A DNA stretch of 38,768 nucleotides from Glutamicibacter nicotianae (GTDB lineage: Bacteria; Actinomycetota; Actinomycetes; Actinomycetales; Micrococcaceae). Each line of letters starts with the position of its first letter. The first letter of the stretch is position 1. Where the stretch lies: the NCBI RefSeq assembly GCF_006539525.1, contig NZ_BJNE01000021.1:1-38768 (forward strand), read 5' to 3'. The translations under genes were made by a program, and so were the position numbers. The notes below the pieces were generated by a model that saw only the letters and a list, made by a program, of their open reading frames with translations, had not been told where the DNA came from and ran no database searches. Shown in pieces: positions 24,191 through 31,847 of this stretch.

Positions 24191-25708
24191 TCATCGAAAT
24201 GCCGGTTTGATAACGCGGAACACCACTGCGGCGGCGATCAGCGACAAGACGGCGGCAATGCCTGAGGTGAGCACCACGCCGTGGTCGAAGGCCAGCGCGG
24301 CGGCGTCCAGCAGGGCTTGCGCGTCGGCAGGCTGCAGCGAAGCGGCCACCTGATGTGCACCACCCAATGTCTCACCTGCCAGCTGCGCCTGGGTGTCGGT
24401 GAGCGAGCCTGGAACCAGCAGCCGAGAGGTATAGACGGTATTCAAGATGGTTCCCAGTACCGCGACACCCAGCACCGATCCCACCTCGTAGGCGGTTTCC
24501 GAGATGGCCGAGGCCGCGCCGGCCTTGGAGGCTGGAACCGCGGCGAGCACCATGTCATTGGACAAGGTCTCGGTCATGCCGATGCCCGTGCCCAGGACAG
24601 CGAATGCGGCCAGCAGCAAGAAGGTGTTGGAGCCTTCTCCTGCCATGATCACCATGAGGTAGGCGACCGCGGAGAGGATCAGGCCAATGGCCATGACATT
24701 CGGCGTGCCGAAACGGCGGGACAGTGCCACCGAGAGCAATCCGAAGCCCATGGTCAGCACCAGGCCGGGTGTCATCCAGAGCCCGGCCTGGAGCGGGGAG
24801 AACCCTGCAATGAGCTGCAGATGCTGGGAGACGAAGTAGATGAAGCCCACCAGCGAGAAGATGCCGATCAAGTTGACCATCAGCGCGCCCGAGAACAGCG
24901 CGTTGCTGAATAGGCGGACATCGAGCATCGGCTGCTGGGACTTGAGCTGGCGGCGCACGAAAGCAACGCCGCACACAATGGCGAGGACGATGGCCGCGGC
25001 TGAGAAGTACCACGGCGCGCTGACCGCGGTCTTGATCGCGTAAACGAAAGGCAGCAGGGTGAAGACGACCAGCAGGATCGAGAATGGATCCACACGGCCA
25101 GGGTTCGGGTCCTTGGATTCGGGAACAAGGATCATGCCGCCGATCAGCAGGGGAAGCAGCATTGGCACGGCCATCAGGAAGACCGAGCCCCACCAGAAGT
25201 GCTCCAGCAGCACGCCGCCGACAATTGGGCCCAGCACTGCGCCGCCGGAGAATGCAGCCGCCCAGACCGCAATGGCAGTGCGGCGTTCAATATCATCCGG
25301 GAAGATGTTTCGGATCAGCGACAGCGTGGCCGGCATCAGCATGGCGCCGAAGATGCCCAGCAGGGCGCGGGCCGCGACCAGCTGTGTGGCGTCCGTGGCG
25401 AAGGCTGCCAGTGCCGAGACCAGCGCGAAGCCGGTAGCGCCGATCAGCAGCAGCTTGCGCCGGCCGATGCGGTCGCCCAGCGAACCCATTGGCACCAGCA
25501 ATCCGGCCAGGATCAGCGGGTAGATGTCGATGATCCACAGCAGCTGGTTTCCGGTTGGGGACAGCGCTTCGGTGATTGCCGGCACCGCGAAGGAAAGCAC
25601 GGTGTTGTCGACGGAAATCAGCAGGACGGGGAACAGCAGGACAACCAGCGCCGCCCAACGGCGCGGCTTGCTGAGCATGAGTGCGCGTTCGGAGATATTC
25701 GAGGTCAT
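24191..25708 (-). CDS. MFS transporter, DHA2 (14-helix, EmrB/QacA) family
   Basis: This 505-residue drug:H+ antiporter-type carrier has about 14 helices. Helix 1 carries SVDNTVLSFAVPAI, a variant of the DHA2 D-x-T-I-V-N-V-A-L-P motif, and the A-motif is GSLGDRIGRRKLLLI. I chose the ATG at 25708, with AAGGG about 8 nt upstream. The open frame continues to a TTG at 25756, but that start would lie at the edge of the operator. It is divergent from a TetR regulator, with a perfect 30-bp palindrome between them. TetR-repressed multidrug export is the usual meaning of this layout, inferred here. Confidence 0.92.
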   Translation of the reverse strand: MTSNISERALMLSKPRRWAALVVLLFPVLLISVDNTVLSFAVPAITEALSPTGNQLLWIIDIYPLILAGLLVPMGSLGDRIGRRKLLLIGATGFALVSALAAFATDATQLVAARALLGIFGAMLMPATLSLIRNIFPDDIERRTAIAVWAAAFSGGAVLGPIVGGVLLEHFWWGSVFLMAVPMLLPLLIGGMILVPESKDPNPGRVDPFSILLVVFTLLPFVYAIKTAVSAPWYFSAAAIVLAIVCGVAFVRRQLKSQQPMLDVRLFSNALFSGALMVNLIGIFSLVGFIYFVSQHLQLIAGFSPLQAGLWMTPGLVLTMGFGLLSVALSRRFGTPNVMAIGLILSAVAYLMVIMAGEGSNTFLLLAAFAVLGTGIGMTETLSNDMVLAAVPASKAGAASAISETAYEVGSVLGVAVLGTILNTVYTSRLLVPGSLTDTQAQLAGETLGGAHQVAASLQPADAQALLDAAALAFDHGVVLTSGIAAVLSLIAAAVVFRVIKPAFR

Positions 25709-25759
25709 GACGTTCGCCCTTGGGTAGGAAGTGGAATGCGCGGTTCTCTGCCGCAATTA

Positions 25760-25789
25760 GTAACTGTACCGTCTAGACGGTACAGTTAC
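25760..25789. promoter_or_regulatory. TetR-type operator, perfect 30-bp palindrome
   Basis: Each 15-bp arm reads GTAACTGTACCGTCT towards the centre at 25774/25775, and the two arms are perfectly complementary. It lies between the divergent MFS and TetR genes. A -10-like TACAAT (25787-25792) for the plus strand overlaps its right edge, so a bound repressor would block the promoter. It is the most convincing operator in the window. Confidence 0.85.
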
Positions 25790-25842
25790 AATTGTTGGTA
25801 AAGTCAGATCGATCACGAACTATGCCCTGGAAAAGGAGAACT

Positions 25843-26397
25843 ATGGCTCGCCCACCCGCTGCCCGCGGCAAAGTGCTTGACGCCTACATCGCACTATTGT
25901 GCGAAGAAGGGGAGCGGGCTGCCACGCTGGACGCCACGGCCGCACGCGCTGGAGTCTCCAAGGGAGGGCTGCTGTACCACTTCGCATCCAAGGAAGCCTT
26001 GGCCGACGCAGTCATCGAAGCCGCGGAGGAGCATGTTGCCCGGGATGCAGAGTCGATGCGCACCGCGGCGGAGGGCGCGTCGGTTTATTACGTGCGCACC
26101 AGCGCGGAAGTCGATACCGAACTGGACCGGCATCTGGTGGCCCTGCAGCGCCTGGCCCAGGCCGGGGTCAAGGCGGCGACGGAGAAAATCGAGAGCACCA
26201 ATGAGCGGTGGTACCGGTGCATTCTGGATGAAGTCGGCAGCAAGGACATCGCGCATCTGGTGATGCTTGCCGGCGAGGGGCTCTACGCAAACCTGGCCCT
26301 GCCCGGGACTTGGTACGAGCGTAATTTTGATGGTGAGCTCGATCGCTTACTAGAGTTGGTTTCGAAAATAAAAAAGTTGGGAAACCTCAACGAATAG
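25843..26397 (+). CDS. TetR-family transcriptional repressor
   Basis: This 184-residue regulator has the N-terminal HTH (TLDATAARAGVSKGGLLYHF followed by ASKEAL, about residues 24-52) and a C-terminal ligand domain. The start is ATG 25843 with a strong site (AAAGGAG). The longer frame from 25792 starts within the control region. The downstream CynX-like MFS gene follows 17 bp later, so the two are cotranscribed. The regulator probably represses its own operon and the divergent DHA2 carrier through the 30-bp palindrome. The inducer is unknown. Confidence 0.93.
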   Translation: MARPPAARGKVLDAYIALLCEEGERAATLDATAARAGVSKGGLLYHFASKEALADAVIEAAEEHVARDAESMRTAAEGASVYYVRTSAEVDTELDRHLVALQRLAQAGVKAATEKIESTNERWYRCILDEVGSKDIAHLVMLAGEGLYANLALPGTWYERNFDGELDRLLELVSKIKKLGNLNE

Positions 26398-26414
26398 CGA
26401 GCAGGTAGAAAACA

Positions 26415-27671
26415 ATGAAGAACCAGAGCGTTGCTTCTCCAATCAGTGGACGAGTTGGAGCGCTGCTTGGCATCCTGCTGCTGGCGCTCTCGCTCCGCGC
26501 CGCAGTGGTCTCCGTATCCCCACTGCTCTCCCGCATTGAGTCGGACGTCGAATTCACGGAGTTCACCACCGGCCTGCTGGCCATGCTCGCACCCATTGCG
26601 TTCGCGGTCTTCGGGTTGCTCACCCCGCGGCTGATCAAGGCGTTCGGTCTGGAAAAAACCCTGATGATCTCGCTGGCATTGGCAGTCATCGGCCAGGTCG
26701 CCCGGGTCTTCATGCCCGAGGTCTACTCCTTCCTCGCCCTGTCGATCATCACCTTGGCCGGCTACGGCATGGGCAACGTGGTGCTGCCGCCATTGGTCAA
26801 GAAGTACTTCCCGGACCGCATCGGCATGGTCACCAGCGGCTATGTCACGATGCTGGCCGTCGGCACCTGGATGGCCCCGCAGTTCTCTGTCCCGCTGGCC
26901 AACCTCAGCGACTGGAAGGTGTCCATCGGCTCCTGGGCCGCCCTGTCTGGCATCGTCCTGGTGCCGTGGCTGGTGCAGCTCGTCGCCGACCGCGGGACGC
27001 AACGCCCGGATAACCCGGTGCACCCCAGCGGGATCGCGCAGCCGATCGCCAAGATCAACCCCTGGAAGTCTAAGGTGGCATGGGGCCTGGCAATTTTCCT
27101 GGCCGGAAACTCGGCACAGACCTACGTCTACTTCACCTGGCTTCCGCCGTACCTGCAGGACCGCGGCCTGGACGAACTGGCCGCCGGCAACATGCTCGCG
27201 CTCTTCGCCATCCTCGGCCTGCCGGTCAGCCTCCTGGTCCCGCTCTGGGTGCCACGCCTGAAGCACCCGATCATTGCAGTGCTGGTCTTCACCGCCTGCT
27301 GGATCTCCGGGCACCTGGGCATCTACCTGTCGCCAACGCAGAACACGGCGCTGTGGATCTGCCTGGCCGGGCTCGGGCAGGGCACCTTCGCCATCGCCTT
27401 GCTGATGATGAACCTGCGTTCGCGCACCACCTACGGCTCGGGGGTGCTCTCGGGCTTCGCCCAGGGCCTGGGCTATGCCGGTGCCGCGGTGGTTCCGATG
27501 CTCTTCGGCGTGGTGCAGAAGGCCACCGATTCGTGGGGAGCCGCCTTCTCCATGCTGGGCGGCTGCGTCGTGGTGATGCTGATCGGTGCGATCATCATCA
27601 ACCCTCCGCGCACCATCGAAGACGATTCGCCAGGCACCGAAGAGCTGGGCAAGCTCGAGCGCATCGACTAG
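26415..27671 (+). CDS. MFS transporter, CynX/NimT family
   Basis: This 418-residue carrier has about 12 helices. The N-terminal ALSLRAAVVSVSPLL and later YLQDRGL and GQGTFAIALLMMNLRS are typical of the CynX/NimT group (cyanate and 2-nitroimidazole carriers). It is probably the second gene of the TetR operon, so one repressor may govern two different MFS pumps. The ribosome site is weak (AGGTAG). Its TAG overlaps the stop of the convergent TRIC gene in a CTAG. Confidence 0.9.
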   Translation: MKNQSVASPISGRVGALLGILLLALSLRAAVVSVSPLLSRIESDVEFTEFTTGLLAMLAPIAFAVFGLLTPRLIKAFGLEKTLMISLALAVIGQVARVFMPEVYSFLALSIITLAGYGMGNVVLPPLVKKYFPDRIGMVTSGYVTMLAVGTWMAPQFSVPLANLSDWKVSIGSWAALSGIVLVPWLVQLVADRGTQRPDNPVHPSGIAQPIAKINPWKSKVAWGLAIFLAGNSAQTYVYFTWLPPYLQDRGLDELAAGNMLALFAILGLPVSLLVPLWVPRLKHPIIAVLVFTACWISGHLGIYLSPTQNTALWICLAGLGQGTFAIALLMMNLRSRTTYGSGVLSGFAQGLGYAGAAVVPMLFGVVQKATDSWGAAFSMLGGCVVVMLIGAIIINPPRTIEDDSPGTEELGKLERID

Positions 27672-28324
27672 TAGTGGCGCTGGGGGCCATCGTTGCTCCC
27701 AGGCGCGGGATGGGATCGATGCCAATGGCCCGCGGCCAACGGCACCGACCAGCTGAAGCGGATGGACGCGACGCGGATGGCAAACGCCAAGGCGGCAATG
27801 CCCGCACCGACGGGAACGTTCATCACACCCAGATGCCATGCCACGGCGGTAAGCGCCGCACCCACCATTGCGGCCAGCGCATAGATGTCGCGCGGGTTGA
27901 ACAAATCCGGGGTCACATTGGAGATGACATCGCGCATCAAGCCGCCGCCTACGCTGGTGATGACACCGAGCAGGACCGCGGTGACCGGATTGAAGTCGTT
28001 TTCAAGGGCCTTGAGCGTACCGGTGACGCAGAATAGGCCCAATCCTGCCGCATCGAAGAGCTGGACCAGCCGGTGCAGCTTCTGCACCGCGGGGGTAAAT
28101 GCATAAACGCAAAGGGCAGCGAGCACCGGAGGCACAAAGTAGACCGGGTGCTCGAACGTCGCTGGTGATTGATTGAGAATCAAATCCCGCACCACTCCGC
28201 CGCCCAAGCCGCAGACTCCGCCGAGGAAGGCCGAGCCGAGCAGGTCGAAGCCGCGGCGCGCAGCCATCAAGGAACCCGCGACGGCGAAGAAGAAGATGCC
28301 AATGAGTTCGATCAGGATGTACAT
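27668..28324 (-). CDS. Trimeric intracellular cation channel (TRIC) family protein, UPF0126
   Basis: This 218-residue membrane protein has about seven helices and two internal copies of the family motif: GGVCGLGGGVVRDL (about residues 35-48) and GVITSVGGGLMRDV (about 119-132). Bacterial TRIC homologues form trimeric K+-permeable channels. The last 30 residues are polar and histidine-rich (AAGHWHRSHPAPG), beyond the usual family end. The start is ATG with AAAGG about 8 nt upstream. Confidence 0.9.
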   Translation of the reverse strand: MYILIELIGIFFFAVAGSLMAARRGFDLLGSAFLGGVCGLGGGVVRDLILNQSPATFEHPVYFVPPVLAALCVYAFTPAVQKLHRLVQLFDAAGLGLFCVTGTLKALENDFNPVTAVLLGVITSVGGGLMRDVISNVTPDLFNPRDIYALAAMVGAALTAVAWHLGVMNVPVGAGIAALAFAIRVASIRFSWSVPLAAGHWHRSHPAPGSNDGPQRHY

Positions 28325-28384
28325 TCCGGAGCCTTTTGCAGGTCAATCAGGGGGACAAGGCTCAATTATTGCTCACCGGAGATC

Positions 28385-28924
28385 TCAGCCAAGAATCTTT
28401 GCGACCTTGACCAGGGTGTTGTGGTTCCGGGTCGTCACCAGCCGGTGCTTCGCCTGGGCGTCCATGAGCTTCCCGATGGGATTCGTGGTGCTCTGCCCCT
28501 TGCGGACAATCCATGCCACGGCACGGTCCTGGACCAGATGGGTTGCGGGCTCAGCCAGGTCCTGGATGGCAGCGCCCAACGCCTGGGCATCCGCAGCTGA
28601 TTCGCAGAGCGTGAAATACCCGTGGTGCTCGCTGGCCGGTTCAGGCAGGGGCAGCGGGAAAGGCTGGGACAGCCGCTGGACCTCCTTGACGGTGCAGACA
28701 ATCGTGGGAATCGGTCGCTGGTAGTGCTCGGCCAGGACCGCATCGCATTTTTCCTTGACGGCCAGCGGGTCGTCGGTGCGTGCGCTGAGCACGGCATTGC
28801 CACTGGCCAGTAGTGTTTTCACGTCGGTGAAACCAGCATCTTCTAGCAGATGGACCAGGTCTTTCATCAGGACTTTGACCCCGCCGACGTTCACACCACG
28901 CAGGAAAACTGCATATCTCGTCAT
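28385..28924 (-). CDS. DUF1697 domain protein
   Basis: This 179-residue protein starts TRYAVFLRGVNVGG, the hallmark of DUF1697, followed by LLEDAGFTDVKTLLASGNAVL. The family is widespread and has a ferredoxin-like double fold, but its biochemical role is unknown. It is a stand-alone gene divergent from the S9 peptidase. Confidence 0.88.
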   Translation of the reverse strand: MTRYAVFLRGVNVGGVKVLMKDLVHLLEDAGFTDVKTLLASGNAVLSARTDDPLAVKEKCDAVLAEHYQRPIPTIVCTVKEVQRLSQPFPLPLPEPASEHHGYFTLCESAADAQALGAAIQDLAEPATHLVQDRAVAWIVRKGQSTTNPIGKLMDAQAKHRLVTTRNHNTLVKVAKILG

Positions 28925-28986
28925 GGATCAATCCAAGCGCACTGAATTGATGCTTGTCGAGGGTCGTGATGAATCGCAAAGATCGC

Positions 28987-28992
28987 TAGGAT
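28987..28992 (+). promoter_or_regulatory. -10-like TAGGAT before S9 peptidase
   Basis: TAGGAT ends 7 nt before the ATG at 29000. AGGAT could alternatively act as a ribosome site. No -35 match is seen. Confidence 0.35.
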
Positions 28993-28999
28993 CAAGAAT

Positions 29000-30949
29000 A
29001 TGCCTAAGCACTTGCCCTTTGGATCCTGGCCATCATCGATTTCCGCGCATGACGTTGCAGCAGGAACCAAGCCACTGGGCGGTGCCTGCTTCTACGGGGA
29101 CAAGCTGATTGTCCAAGAAGGCCGTCCCGCCGAGGGCGGGCGCATCACCCTTATGGAATACGGCACCGACGGCACGCCCGGCGCAGAACTCATCCAGTCC
29201 CCGTACAACGTGCGCTCCCGAGTCCACGAATACGGCGGCGCCAGCTGGATGCTCATTGAAGGCAGCACGCCGGCCATTGTCTTCGTGAACTTCTCTGACC
29301 AGCGGGTGTACTCCCAAGCCGCAGGCACGCACAACCCGACGGCACTGACTCCGGCTAGCGGCAACGGCGCCGATCCGCAGCTGAGATTCGCAGAATTCAC
29401 CGAAGGCCCGGAAGATTCCATCCTGGCCATCATGGAAGACCTGCGAGCAGAACCGGTACGCCATATCGTGCAAATCCCGCTGGACGGCAGCGCCGCCGAG
29501 GACCTGGACAAGATCCGCGTGCTCAGCGCCCCGGCACGATTTGTCGCAGCGCCTCGGATGAATCCAGCTGGAACGCGGTTGTCCTGGATCAGCTGGGAAC
29601 ACCCGAATATGCCGTGGGACTCCACCGAACTGCACCTGGCCGATTTCGCTGGCGAAGGCGAACTCAAGGACACTGTCATTGCTGGTGGAGCAGATATCTC
29701 GGTCATGCAGCCAGAGTGGCTTGATGATGACCAGTTGGCCTTCATCTCCGATGCCAGCGGCTGGTGGAACCCTTACCTCTACCAGGACAGCTCGGCGCGC
29801 ATCACCCGGCTGGTTGACCGTCCCGCAGAATTCGCTGGCCCGCTCTGGCAGGTAGGTACCGGGTGGTACCTGGCAGAAAGCGCCCGCACCATGCTCTGCT
29901 CCTACGGCACCGGCACCACCAGACTGGCACGTCTGCACGCGGATACCGGGGGACTGGAGGACTTCGACCTGCCGTTTACCCGCATCCGCCCCTACGAGCT
30001 GCGTGAAGGCTGGCTGCTTGCCGGCACGTCATCGATGACCCAGGGCGAAGAAATTACCTTGATCAACCTCGATACCCTGGAGCATCACGCGGTGACCCGT
30101 GCGATCGCCCAGCAGCCGGACCCAGCGATGCTTCCAGACGTCGAGGAATTCGAGTGCAAGAACCTCGCGGGACAATCCGTCCATGCCTTGCTCTACCGGC
30201 CATCCCAGGAAGGCTATGCAGGAATGGAGGGCGAATTGCCGCCATTCGTCACCTTCGTGCACGGCGGGCCGACCAGCCAGGCTTCGCCGACGCTCAGCGC
30301 CACGGTGGCCTACTACACCTCCCGCGGGATCGGCGTCGTTGACGTGAACTATGGCGGCTCCACCGGCTACGGCCGTGAATACCGCAACCGCCTGCGCGGT
30401 GCCTGGGGCGTAGTCGATGTGGCCGATACTGTCGCCGTGGTCAATGCGCTGGTGGCGCAGGGTATCGCCGACCCCGCACGCATCGGCATCGAAGGCGGCA
30501 GCGCTGGCGGGTGGACCGTGCTGTGCGCACTGACCTTCTCGGATGCCTTCACCGCAGGCATCAGCCGCTACGGAGTCTCGGATCTGGTGGGCCTGGTGCA
30601 GGACACCCACGACTTCGAATCCCAGTACATGTTCTCGCTGGTGGGACCGTACCCGGAAGCCGCTGAACTGTATGAAAAGCGCGCGCCAATCAACCACGTG
30701 TCCAAGATTTCCTGCCCGGTACTGCTGCTGCAGGGCGATGAAGACAAGGTGGTGCCGCCGGCGCAGTCGCAGGTGGTGGCTGACGCGCTCGCCGAACGCG
30801 GCATCGACCATGCCTACATCCTCTTTGAAGGGGAACAGCACGGTTTCAGGAAGTCGGAGAACATCATCAAGGCGTTGGAAAGCTCCCTGGCTTTCTACGC
30901 GCAGATCTTCGGATTCACCACCGACGTTCCGGCGATAGAGCTGTCCTAG
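29000..30949 (+). CDS. S9-family (prolyl oligopeptidase-like) serine peptidase
   Basis: This 649-residue enzyme has a beta-propeller at about residues 20-370 and an alpha/beta-hydrolase domain at about 385-640. The catalytic triad is Ser501 (EGGSAGGW), Asp582 (GDEDKVVP) and His614 (EGEQHGF). The HGGPTS oxyanion region and the DVNYGGSTGYGREYR stretch match acylaminoacyl-peptidase / dipeptidyl-peptidase IV-like members. There is no signal peptide, so it is cytoplasmic and probably trims short peptides. The stop overlaps the stop of the convergent S4 gene in a CTAG. Confidence 0.94.
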   Translation: MPKHLPFGSWPSSISAHDVAAGTKPLGGACFYGDKLIVQEGRPAEGGRITLMEYGTDGTPGAELIQSPYNVRSRVHEYGGASWMLIEGSTPAIVFVNFSDQRVYSQAAGTHNPTALTPASGNGADPQLRFAEFTEGPEDSILAIMEDLRAEPVRHIVQIPLDGSAAEDLDKIRVLSAPARFVAAPRMNPAGTRLSWISWEHPNMPWDSTELHLADFAGEGELKDTVIAGGADISVMQPEWLDDDQLAFISDASGWWNPYLYQDSSARITRLVDRPAEFAGPLWQVGTGWYLAESARTMLCSYGTGTTRLARLHADTGGLEDFDLPFTRIRPYELREGWLLAGTSSMTQGEEITLINLDTLEHHAVTRAIAQQPDPAMLPDVEEFECKNLAGQSVHALLYRPSQEGYAGMEGELPPFVTFVHGGPTSQASPTLSATVAYYTSRGIGVVDVNYGGSTGYGREYRNRLRGAWGVVDVADTVAVVNALVAQGIADPARIGIEGGSAGGWTVLCALTFSDAFTAGISRYGVSDLVGLVQDTHDFESQYMFSLVGPYPEAAELYEKRAPINHVSKISCPVLLLQGDEDKVVPPAQSQVVADALAERGIDHAYILFEGEQHGFRKSENIIKALESSLAFYAQIFGFTTDVPAIELS

Positions 30950-31356
30950 AACAGATCAGCATCTGGCGCTGGGGCCTGCCAGGAATCCCGCAATCGGTCC
31001 ATTTCGCGGCGGTCTTTCTTGGTGGGCCGGCCGGCGCCACGCTCGCGAATCGGTACCTGGGGAATGATCAGGCGCTCGCGGGGCGGGGTGTGGTCGATGT
31101 AGCACTTGGCGGCAACGGGCGCGCCAACACGCTTCGAGATTAGCCCGCTGACTTCCAGATCGCGGTCGAAACCGTCTTTGCGCACACGGATGCGATCACC
31201 GGAAACCACAGCTTGAGAAGCTTTTACCGGGTCGCCGTTCAAGCGGACGTGCCCGGCGCGGCAGGCGGTGGTCGCTGCCGAACGGGTCTTGTAGATGCGC
31301 ACCGCCCACAGCCATGCATCGAGACGTACTTTGCCGCTTGTTGGAATTTCGACCAT
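30946..31356 (-). CDS. S4-domain RNA-binding protein (Hsp15-like)
   Basis: This 136-residue protein has an S4 domain at about residues 10-75 (RLDAWLWAVRIYKTRSAATT and GHVRLNGDPVKASQAV) and a basic C-terminal tail (GAGRPTKKDRREMDRLRD). The layout matches Hsp15 (YrfH), which rescues stalled 50S subunits carrying peptidyl-tRNA. The start ATG at 31356 has no ribosome site, but TAGACT ends exactly 6 nt before it, so a leaderless mRNA is likely. Confidence 0.92.
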   Translation of the reverse strand: MVEIPTSGKVRLDAWLWAVRIYKTRSAATTACRAGHVRLNGDPVKASQAVVSGDRIRVRKDGFDRDLEVSGLISKRVGAPVAAKCYIDHTPPRERLIIPQVPIRERGAGRPTKKDRREMDRLRDSWQAPAPDADLF

Positions 31357-31362
31357 GAGAAA

Positions 31363-31368
31363 AGTCTA
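31363..31368 (-). promoter_or_regulatory. -10-like TAGACT before S4 gene
   Basis: TAGACT on the minus strand ends exactly 6 nt before the ATG at 31356, and there is no ribosome site in the gap (TTTCTC). It is the clearest leaderless candidate on sequence grounds apart from the two with a -35. Confidence 0.45.
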
Positions 31369-31400
31369 GATCAGCCGGTACTTGGTGCGGCCAACGGCGA

Positions 31401-31754
31401 CTAGTTGGAAATTGTCGCTTCGTCGCAAATCTCGACCAGGCGCTGCTGCAGGGCTTCAGGTGCGTGGTCTCCGGAGTTCGCCAGCTCTTGGAGCACATCA
31501 ACCAATTCCTGTGGCAGGCCGCCGCCTTGAACTGATTTCACTATGGATGAGAGGACGCGAAGTTCGCTTGCGTCGATCGTGCCGTCCTGGACGGGAGCGC
31601 AGGCCTGGCGCACGATTTCCTTGGACGCTGCATCAGTCAGCTGGTTGGCTGCATCGGCCGCAGTGTCCTCGACAAATGCGCATCCGCTGCTCAAAAGCGC
31701 CATGCTTGAAATAGCAATTAGCGCCGCTGACTTTCGAACTTTCACAATCCCCAT
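31401..31754 (-). CDS. Putative lipoprotein of unknown function
   Basis: This 117-residue protein has a signal sequence (KVRKSAALIAISSMALLSSGC) ending in the lipobox LSSGC, so Cys25 should be lipidated. The mature part is acidic and helical with two more cysteines (C52 in RQACAPV and one in VEICDEA) that could form a disulfide. The start is ATG 31754, with TATGAT 8 nt upstream as a possible -10. GTG 31745 is an alternative that drops three residues. The family is not recognised. Confidence 0.72.
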   Translation of the reverse strand: MGIVKVRKSAALIAISSMALLSSGCAFVEDTAADAANQLTDAASKEIVRQACAPVQDGTIDASELRVLSSIVKSVQGGGLPQELVDVLQELANSGDHAPEALQQRLVEICDEATISN

Positions 31755-31847
31755 AACAACAAATCATAGCTACGGAGATTGAGTTTCTGCTGAATGCCAA
31801 CCGAGTCGATCATCAGAAGATCGGACCGCATGATGCACAATGGATCG

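Noticed and set aside
26283-27839. 518-codon open frame antisense to the CynX-like MFS gene
   Set aside because: It runs across the end of tetR and the whole MFS gene on the other strand and has a low-complexity composition rich in Gln, His and Asp; it is a shadow frame.
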